Shown in pieces: positions 17,742 to 23,502 of a stretch of DNA of 64,000 nt. Source of the DNA: Flavobacterium cutihirudinis (GTDB lineage Bacteria > Bacteroidota > Bacteroidia > Flavobacteriales > Flavobacteriaceae); assembly GCF_003385895.1 (NCBI RefSeq), contig NZ_QRDQ01000010.1, positions 372,001 to 436,000 of the forward strand, in the 5' to 3' direction. A model generated the notes under the pieces. It saw nothing but the letters and a program-made list of their open reading frames with translations, ran no database searches and had not been told where the DNA came from. The translations under genes and the position numbers were made by a program. Every line of letters begins with the position of its first letter. Position 1 is the stretch's first letter.

Positions 17742-18296
17742 TTATAATATATTAAAAATACTGTTTATTTACTGTGAAAAATACATTTATCAATCACTTA
17801 CAATAATAGTAAAAAAACTATTGTATTGTCATTTTTAATATTAAATACATGATAGAAATCTATAATTATCATTTAATAAATCGTTTTAGTAAATATTTTT
17901 AAATTTGAGCGTCGTCTTTTATTAATTAGTAAGAAAAAATGCAATATTTTAAGAGTTGTTTTTTTAAATCATTTAATAAAACATTGTTATTTAATCTTGA
18001 TTATGGCAAAAGATTAGTAAAATTTTATTCTATTTTGATTTAATGGGGATAATGCACGTTTCTTTCACCCCGAATTCCATAGCTATTAATTTTATTGTTT
18101 TTTTAGTATTTGTAATTATTGCTGAAAACTCAAAATTTGAACTAGAGTGATATTATTTAGATGCAGATACCTTCCTTTTAATAATTTTCGAAATGTCTGA
18201 AAATGTAATTTTTGTGTCCGATTCTTACTTCTTTAAGATTCTGATATAGTGACATTTGTACTTTATTAGACAGTTTGGAAATTATATGTTTTTAGT
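17742..18296. other. 555-bp divergent intergenic region
   Basis: A very AT-rich region between the sugar operon (minus) and the CAP lipoprotein (plus), so it must hold both promoters. An imperfect dyad, TACAATAATAGT with ACTATTGTA, at about 17799-17825 lies about 60-85 bp upstream of the sugar operon and could be an operator. A plus-strand -7-like TAAATTTG is at 17900-17907. It is followed by a 34-codon reading frame from 17939 that has no support beyond being open. No RNA gene is apparent. Confidence 0.4.
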
Positions 18297-18797
18297 ATGA
18301 AAATTTTTAGAAGAAGTTATTTGTTTGTGATTCTTGGTCTTTTATTTTGTTGTTGCGATTCGGAAGATGCTAATCATGAAGATGCCAATTATAAAGAAGA
18401 AATAAGTCATGAGTTTGTGTATAATAATGATGAAATACAGACAATGAAAGTAATTAACGATTACCGAATCAGTATTGGTCTTAAGCCATTAAATAAAATT
18501 GATCATGTTTCAGAAAAGGCTAGTGAACATAATAATGATATGATTCTTAAAGATAATGTAGGTCATGAGGACTTTGTAAATCGTTCAGAATCTATTATTA
18601 AAGTTTTAGGAGCAAAGAATGTTGCAGAAAACATTGCTTATAATTATCGAAGTGCAGAAGGCGCTTTGAATTCATGGTTACAGAGTCCTTCTCATAGAGC
18701 GATTATAGAGGGTGATTTTACCGATTTTGGAATTTCGGTTATGGAAAACCCTGCTAATGGGAAAAAATATTATACAAACATTTTTGTTAAGTTTTAA
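18297..18797 (+). CDS. CAP (SCP/PR-1) domain lipoprotein
   Basis: 166 residues. The hydrophobic signal ends in a Cys triplet (FCCCDS, residues 18-20), so lipidation is likely. The CAP domain shows HNNDMILKDNVGHEDF, VAENIAYNY, the GALNSWLQSPSHRAII helix and DFGISVMENPANGKKYYT. Bacterial CAP proteins are envelope-associated; some bind lipids or sterols and others have nuclease or scaffold roles. The flanking gaps of 555 and about 396 bp suggest a single-gene transcript. Function is unassigned. Confidence 0.87.
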   Translation: MKIFRRSYLFVILGLLFCCCDSEDANHEDANYKEEISHEFVYNNDEIQTMKVINDYRISIGLKPLNKIDHVSEKASEHNNDMILKDNVGHEDFVNRSESIIKVLGAKNVAENIAYNYRSAEGALNSWLQSPSHRAIIEGDFTDFGISVMENPANGKKYYTNIFVKF

Positions 18798-19014
18798 AAT
18801 GTAAACCGTCTGGTAAAGTATTATTATATAGAGTTTCAATGCTTTTTGTCTGAAGATTTTTTCAATAAAAAGTGACCGAATATATTTACCCTTAAAATTG
18901 GTTTATTTAACTCAAGAAATAAATTCTTTAAAAAAAAAGACAGGATTAGTTATTTACTAAATTAATTGTATTTATTAGTGTTTCAGAGCTTAAAAGCAAT
19001 TTTGTAAATCTAAG

Positions 19015-19059
19015 TGTGACAAAAGATACAGAGATGATACTGAAGAAAATTTATTTTCG
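19015..19059 (+). promoter_or_regulatory. Putative trxB promoter with TGTGACAAAA box
   Basis: TGTGACAAAA at 19015-19024 is followed, after 27 bp, by the -7-like TATTTTCG at 19052-19059. The same two elements with the same 27-bp spacing occur before the class V aminotransferase gene. This predicts a leader of about 130 nt before trxB. The rest of the 396-bp gap (18798-19193) holds no gene I can support. Confidence 0.45.
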
Positions 19060-19193
19060 CTTTTTTTAAATCGTGCTTTTTGATTTAAAATAACATCAGG
19101 GAATAATTTTCATCAATAAAACAATGATTGCAAGAATCTTTGTATTGATTGAAATATCAATTACAGACTTATTGCAATTTAAACTATCATCAT

Positions 19194-20141
19194 ATGTCAG
19201 ATACAATAGAAAAAATTAAATGTCTTATTATAGGTTCGGGACCGGCGGGTTATACAGCATCAATCTATGCTGCCAGAGCAAATATGAATCCGGTTTTATA
19301 TCAGGGAATGCAGCCCGGAGGTCAATTGACTACCACAAATGAAGTAGAGAATTTTCCGGGTTATGTTGATGGTGTTACAGGTCCCGAAATGATGATCCAG
19401 TTACAGGAACAAGCAAAACGTTTTGGTGCGGATATCCGTGACGGCTGGGCTACAAAAGTTGATTTTTCAGGAGATATTCATAAAGTTTGGATTAATGATA
19501 CTATCGAATTGCATTGTGAAACTGTTATTATTTCGACAGGAGCATCTGCAAAATATTTAGGATTGCCATCAGAACAACATTATTTAAATATGGGAGGAGG
19601 AGTTTCTGCCTGCGCTGTTTGTGACGGATTTTTCTACAGAAATCAGGAAGTTGTAATTGTTGGAGCAGGTGACTCTGCTTGTGAAGAAGCGCATTATCTT
19701 TCTAAACTTTGTAAAAAAGTAACAATGTTGGTAAGAAGCGAAAAATTCAGAGCTTCTAAAATTATGGAAGAACGTGTTCGCAAAACTGAAAACATTGAGA
19801 TTTTAATGAATCACGATACTATTGAAGTTTTAGGTGATAATAACGTTGTTCATGCTATTAAAGCCTTAAACAAAACTACCGGAGAAGTAATCGAAATTCC
19901 TGCAACTGGTTTCTTCGTTGCAATTGGTCACAAACCAAATACAGACATCTTCAAAGATTATATCACGCTTGATGAAACAGGATATATTGTAAATACCCCT
20001 GGAACATCTAAAACAAATGTTGATGGTGTTTTTGTTGCAGGAGATGCTGCAGATCATGTCTATCGTCAGGCAATTACTGCAGCAGGAACGGGTTGTATGG
20101 CAGCTTTGGATGCAGAACATTATCTGGCGTCAAAAGACTAG
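19194..20141 (+). CDS. trxB: Thioredoxin-disulfide reductase
   Basis: 315 residues from the ATG at 19194. A TTG 45 bp upstream in frame would add 15 residues unlike the family, so the ATG is preferred. The FAD motif is IIGSGPAGYTAS (12-23), the redox-active pair is Cys140/Cys143 (SACAVCDG), the NADPH motif is VGAGDSACEEA, and the FAD-binding tail is VFVAGDAADHVYRQAITAAGTG. It reduces thioredoxin with NADPH in the cytoplasm. It converges on the ilvN-like gene and stands alone. Confidence 0.96.
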   Translation: MSDTIEKIKCLIIGSGPAGYTASIYAARANMNPVLYQGMQPGGQLTTTNEVENFPGYVDGVTGPEMMIQLQEQAKRFGADIRDGWATKVDFSGDIHKVWINDTIELHCETVIISTGASAKYLGLPSEQHYLNMGGGVSACAVCDGFFYRNQEVVIVGAGDSACEEAHYLSKLCKKVTMLVRSEKFRASKIMEERVRKTENIEILMNHDTIEVLGDNNVVHAIKALNKTTGEVIEIPATGFFVAIGHKPNTDIFKDYITLDETGYIVNTPGTSKTNVDGVFVAGDAADHVYRQAITAAGTGCMAALDAEHYLASKD

Positions 20142-20207
20142 ATTAAAATTTAAGAACAAGTGTTTATAGTTGTAGAGCGTTTTAAAGAAAAAGCAGCAAA
20201 TTAAGTG

Positions 20208-20777
20208 TTATAACGTATTAGGATATTCTAGTTTAGAATTATGAAACTGCATCGCCTGTTCTTCTAATTCTTTCAATTCTTTTTCAAAACCTTCACTGGA
20301 TTTGATAAGAGAAATTGTAGCACTCTTTACAAACTCAACAAGTTCGAATTTTTGAAAAGCCAGAGTTAGACAATCTATTTCGTTTTCCTGACCGGTGAAC
20401 TCAATGAAAGTGTATTTTTTTTCAACGGATACAAATTTGGCGCTATACTTTTTTAGTAAGACATCAAAATTTTCAGCTGTCATCAGAACCTTTGTTGGGA
20501 CTTTATATAAGACAGTTTGTACAATGACTATTTCCTCATTACTGTTACAATAACATTTAAAGACATCAATAATTTTTTCTATTTGAAGAGTAAGGTTTTT
20601 TACTATTTCTGAAGTTTCATTCACAACAATAGTAAAGCGGAACATTCTGGCAATTTCGCATGAAGAAATATTCAGGCTTTTCAAACTGATTTTTTTCCTT
20701 GAAAACATGATGGCTATTTTATTCATTAAGCCTATTTGATCTTCGGTGTAAACTGTTAACGTATATTCTTCTTTCAT
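20208..20777 (-). CDS. Acetolactate synthase small-subunit (IlvN/IlvH)-like ACT-domain protein, orphan
   Basis: 189 residues. The N-terminal ACT domain (about 3-75) has YTLTVYTEDQIGLMNKIAIM and KISLKSLNISS, matching the IlvN pattern. The C-terminal domain (about 80-165) also has the IlvN order, ending in EFVKSATISLIK. IlvN proteins bind valine-type effectors and activate or feedback-inhibit the large subunit. No ilvB, ilvC or ilvD lies nearby, so this is either a relocated ilvN or a paralogue; the gene is monocistronic. Regulation by branched-chain amino acids is strongly suggested by two Ile-rich leader peptides and terminators in the 300 bp upstream. Family placement is good; the partner is unknown. 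Confidence 0.82.
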   Translation of the reverse strand: MKEEYTLTVYTEDQIGLMNKIAIMFSRKKISLKSLNISSCEIARMFRFTIVVNETSEIVKNLTLQIEKIIDVFKCYCNSNEEIVIVQTVLYKVPTKVLMTAENFDVLLKKYSAKFVSVEKKYTFIEFTGQENEIDCLTLAFQKFELVEFVKSATISLIKSSEGFEKELKELEEQAMQFHNSKLEYPNTL

Positions 20778-20818
20778 TATGGTTTTATTGTTAAGCGATT
20801 AAAATTTTAGATAAAAAA

Positions 20819-20849
20819 AAACCTTCCTCGTTTTGACTGAGAAAGGTTT
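20819..20849 (-). terminator. Attenuator terminator 2 (proximal)
   Basis: On the minus strand AAACCTT.CTC pairs with GAG.AAGGTTT (20843-20849 with 20819-20825, plus an inner 3-bp stem) and is followed by a T9 run. It lies between the proximal leader peptide and the ilvN-like start codon at 20777, 42 bp away, so it must be bypassed for expression. The segment GACGAGTCAGG at 20867-20877, overlapping the leader stop, can instead pair with the 5' arm (CCTTTCTCAGTC, 20835-20846). That is the expected antiterminator. Confidence 0.8.
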
Positions 20850-20875
20850 GTATTAGACAATATAATCCTGACTCG

Positions 20876-20932
20876 TCATATGAGACAAATGATAATAATT
20901 GCGATAATGATACTAACTACTAAATTTTTCAT
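20876..20932 (-). CDS. Ile/Val/Leu-rich leader peptide 2
   Basis: An 18-codon frame, MKNLVVSIIIAIIIICLI, ending in TGA at 20876-20878. Eight Ile, two Val and two Leu make 12 of 18 residues branched-chain. It begins 11 bp after the T-run of the first attenuator terminator and ends 27 bp before the next one. Composition, size and position are those of an attenuation leader that senses charged Ile/Val/Leu tRNA. A membrane micropeptide is a weaker alternative, since it would not explain the flanking terminators. Confidence 0.82.
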   Translation of the reverse strand: MKNLVVSIIIAIIIICLI

Positions 20933-20943
20933 GTTTGTTTAAA

Positions 20944-20973
20944 TAAAAAAACCTCCCGTTTCAGGGAGGTTTT
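20944..20973 (-). terminator. Attenuator terminator 1 (distal)
   Basis: AAAACCTCCC (20964-20973) pairs perfectly with GGGAGGTTTT (20948-20957) around a 6-nt loop, followed on the minus strand by a T-run. The tract suits minus-strand transcription, so this is not a terminator for trxB. It lies 46 bp after leader peptide 1 and 12 bp before leader peptide 2. Confidence 0.88.
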
Positions 20974-21002
20974 AAAAAAATGGTATCGTAATACTTTTAT
21001 AT

Positions 21003-21050
21003 AAAATTCCCTCTACTACTATCGAATGATAATAATATTAATAATAGAGG
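21003..21050 (-). promoter_or_regulatory. Protector and antiterminator segments of attenuator 1
   Basis: CCTCTATTATTA inside leader 1 (21039-21050) can pair over 12 bp, two of them G-U, with TAGTAGTAGAGG at its end (21010-21021). This is a region 1:2 hairpin. The overlapping AGGGAATTTT (21003-21012) can instead pair with AAAACCTCCCT of the terminator 5' arm (20963-20973), a region 2:3 antiterminator. A ribosome stalled on the Ile codons would mask region 1 and favour readthrough. Confidence 0.75.
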
Positions 21051-21069
21051 TATTGATTTGTTTTTTCAT
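21019..21069 (-). CDS. Ile-rich leader peptide 1 with triple TAG stop
   Basis: A 16-codon frame, MKKQINTSIINIIIIR, with seven Ile. It is closed by TAG at 21019-21021 and followed directly by two more in-frame TAG codons. The ATG is about 16 bp after a TATATTTG -7 element, so it lies at the very start of the transcript. The mirrored codon runs ATT-ATT and TAG-TAG-TAG form the two arms of the protector hairpin, so the sequence is constrained both as code and as RNA structure. Confidence 0.82.
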   Translation of the reverse strand: MKKQINTSIINIIIIR

Positions 21070-21084
21070 TGTTAATGTAAAGTG

Positions 21085-21092
21085 CAAATATA
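21085..21092 (-). promoter_or_regulatory. Putative -7 promoter element of the attenuated transcript
   Basis: TATATTTG on the minus strand matches the Bacteroidota -7 consensus TAnnTTTG. Transcription would start near 21078-21080, giving a leader of about 300 nt before the ilvN-like gene. No clear TTTG -33 box lies about 20 bp upstream. Confidence 0.55.
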
Positions 21093-21278
21093 TCATTTTT
21101 TAGAATAGATAATGTGTTTTTTTTTATATGTGAATATGATTGTAATTTTTGAGCTCTTCATTGTAATTTAAAAATGAAATAAAAGCTGAAAGCAAAAAAC
21201 ACATAATTTAAAAAAGCAATTTGTAAGTGATATCCGTATGTAAGTGTTTGAAATGTAAAAGAATAATATTTACGGAAC

Positions 21279-21323
21279 TGTGACAAAAAACACAAAGACT
21301 CTAAATCTGATAATTTACTTTCG
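21279..21323 (+). promoter_or_regulatory. Putative promoter with TGTGACAAAA box before the aminotransferase
   Basis: TGTGACAAAA (21279-21288) precedes TACTTTCG (21316-21323) by 27 bp, matching the trxB promoter in both elements and in exact spacing. The conservation continues as ACAnAGA just after the first box. It predicts a leader of about 110 nt, within which CTAATC and GATTAG could form a small hairpin near 21383-21401. Confidence 0.45.
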
Positions 21324-21437
21324 CACTTTAATAACTAGAAAATATTGAAATTATAAATTATTTGATTTTAAAATTATAGACACTAATCTGTTACTGATTA
21401 GAAATTTTAAGAAATAAAAAACCATAACAAAAAGTAA

Positions 21438-22958
21438 ATGAACTCAGAAAATATAGATACAACAGTTAATTCAGGATTCTCCGAAAGAATAGAGAACTTG
21501 GAATCTTATTTCAGCGCATTTCGTGAAGGAATTGTCGGAACAGAACAAAGTTTTGAATCACCTTACGGGATTCAGAAAATTATTTATGCTGATTGGACTG
21601 CCAGCGGAAGATTGTACAGACCAATTGAAGAAAAATTGCTCAATGAAGTTGGACCGTATGTGGCAAATACCCACACAGAAACCGCTGTTACTGGCTCTGT
21701 CATGACTCATGCTTATCATGATGCGCGACAAATTATAAAAGACCACGTTAATGCATCGGTAGATGATATATTGATTACGGAAGGAACAGGAATGACTGGA
21801 GCGATTAATAAATTCCAACGTATTTTAGGCCTGAAAGTCAATGAAAACTTAAGAAAGCATACGAATGTTCCTGAGGATTTGAGACCGATTATTTTTGTTT
21901 CGCATATGGAGCATCATTCCAATCAGACATCATGGCTTGAAACTATTGCAAGAGTAGAGGTTATTCCTGCTGATTTAGATGGTTTGCCTTCTTTGACAGG
22001 TCTTGAGGATTTGCTTAAGAATTATAAAGAGACACCTATAAAAATTGCCGCGATAACGGGCTGTTCTAATGTAACAGGAATACGAACCAATTATCATGCA
22101 ATTGCAGGAATAATGCACAAACATGGCGGGCTTTGTTTTGTAGATTTTGCCTGTTCAGCGCCTTACACAGATATCGATATGCATCCGGAAAAAGAAGAAG
22201 AGTATTTAGATGCCATTACTTTTTCACCTCATAAATTCCTTGGAGGTCCGGGTTCTTGCGGTGTATTAATTTTCAATAAAAAACTGTATAAAAATCTAGT
22301 TCCTGATAATCCTGGAGGAGGTACTGTATCGTATACCAATCCGTGGGGAGACCGCGATTATATCGATGATATAGAAACCAGAGAAGATGGCGGTACACCA
22401 GGGTTTCTTCAGACTATTAGAACAGCTATGGCCATTAGACTGAAAGAACAGATGGGAACGGAGAATATTTTGAGAAGAGAGCACGAACTTAATTCAATTA
22501 TTTTTGAAAGACTTTCCAAAATAGAAAATCTACAGATACTTGCACCAAAAAACACAGATCGTCTTGGGCTATTTTCTTTTTATATTGAAGATCTGCATTA
22601 TAATTTGATTGTTAGGTTGCTAAATGACCGTTTCGGTATTCAAACTAGAGGAGGTTGTTCCTGCGCAGGTACATACGGACATTATTTATTAAATGTAGAT
22701 GTGTCATTGTCAAAATCAATCGAGCAGAAGATATTAGGCGGATGTTTGGCTGAGCGTCCAGGCTGGATCAGAATGTCAATTCATCCTACAATGACTAATA
22801 AAGAGATTGAATATATATGCGATGCTATTGCGCTTGTTGCACAAAATGCTGAGCACTGGCAGACTGCTTATCGTTATGATAATAAAAAGAACGACTTTAT
22901 TCATTTGGCAGGTGAATCAGTTGAAAAAGATATTATTAAAAATTGGTTCACTGCTTAA
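21438..22958 (+). CDS. Class V aminotransferase-fold PLP enzyme (cysteine desulfurase-like)
   Basis: 506 residues of fold-type I, class V PLP enzymes. Lys266 in SPHKFLGGPGS is the PLP Schiff-base lysine. VDFACSAPYTD near residue 235 supplies the cofactor Asp, and THTETAVTGSVMTHAYHDA is conserved near the start. Cys407 and Cys409 in RGGCSCAGTYGH sit where SufS/CsdA enzymes carry the persulfide Cys loop. It is about 100 residues longer than SufS and has no suf neighbours, so the substrate is uncertain. Cysteine desulfuration and another beta-elimination are both possible. Confidence 0.82.
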   Translation: MNSENIDTTVNSGFSERIENLESYFSAFREGIVGTEQSFESPYGIQKIIYADWTASGRLYRPIEEKLLNEVGPYVANTHTETAVTGSVMTHAYHDARQIIKDHVNASVDDILITEGTGMTGAINKFQRILGLKVNENLRKHTNVPEDLRPIIFVSHMEHHSNQTSWLETIARVEVIPADLDGLPSLTGLEDLLKNYKETPIKIAAITGCSNVTGIRTNYHAIAGIMHKHGGLCFVDFACSAPYTDIDMHPEKEEEYLDAITFSPHKFLGGPGSCGVLIFNKKLYKNLVPDNPGGGTVSYTNPWGDRDYIDDIETREDGGTPGFLQTIRTAMAIRLKEQMGTENILRREHELNSIIFERLSKIENLQILAPKNTDRLGLFSFYIEDLHYNLIVRLLNDRFGIQTRGGCSCAGTYGHYLLNVDVSLSKSIEQKILGGCLAERPGWIRMSIHPTMTNKEIEYICDAIALVAQNAEHWQTAYRYDNKKNDFIHLAGESVEKDIIKNWFTA

Positions 22959-23167
22959 AGCTATTTAATTAGTATTATAAATAAGAATTATTAATTTTGG
23001 AAAAGATACATATTGAATGAGTTGCGGATAATGCTTTGTTTATAGTAATAAAATTTATCGGAAAGTGAGCCTGATATAATTTTTTGCTTATTAAGAATAA
23101 AGCGTTTAGAAGCTACATTGCATTCAGTACTATAAAATTTGTTTAATATTTTATTTAAATTATTACG

Positions 23168-23385
23168 ATGAGAATAATTTCTAAAATGCCAGTTGCAAAT
23201 AGAGGAGAGATTGCACCGGAAGGATTCCGTACCGAAACGGAATTTGTAAAAAAAACTGCAGTAGTCAAAGAGCTATTGGTGCCGCGAATTTTATCAATGA
23301 TTTTACACTTTGTAAGAGAACTGGTATTTCTATGGAAGTATCGGAACTTTTGAAAAAACGAAATTATAGTTGGTGCATTTCTTAA
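23168..23385 (+). pseudogene. Degenerate pyruvate carboxylase/biotin carboxylase N-terminus
   Basis: The open frame 23168-23353 encodes 61 residues. Its start, KMPVANRGEIA followed by FRTETE at the family's spacing and then KTAVV, aligns with the N-terminus of biotin-carboxylase subunits (K-VLVANRGEIA-x3-FRT-x-TE...KTVAV). The similarity then stops; the ATP-grasp domain is absent. Another frame stays open to 23385, but I do not recognise its peptide. An intrinsic terminator follows. A relic is the best reading, and its place just upstream of ppdK, another pyruvate-anaplerosis enzyme, is suggestive. It is too short to function as a carboxylase. Confidence 0.5.
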
Positions 23386-23400
23386 TAAGAAAACGCATTG

Positions 23401-23430
23401 AAAAAAATATGAAGCAATTCATATTTTTTT
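23401..23430 (+). terminator. Intrinsic terminator after the carboxylase relic
   Basis: Perfect 13-bp inverted repeat (AAAAAAATATGAA, loop GCAA, complement) ending in a T-tract. It separates the relic from ppdK. Confidence 0.75.
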
Positions 23431-23502
23431 TAACTCATTCAACTATATCGATTTCGTAAATCTTAAATCATTTTAAAACCAACACACTAAATAACTTAAA
23501 CA

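Noticed and set aside
17939-18043. 34-codon frame in the gap before the CAP lipoprotein
   Set aside because: A -7-like box lies upstream, but the peptide has no recognisable features and the region is AT-rich.
19124-19219. 31-residue hydrophobic upstream frame overlapping the trxB start
   Set aside because: Contains several Ile/Leu, but there is no terminator hairpin or Ile run as in the ilvN leaders, so attenuation is not supported.
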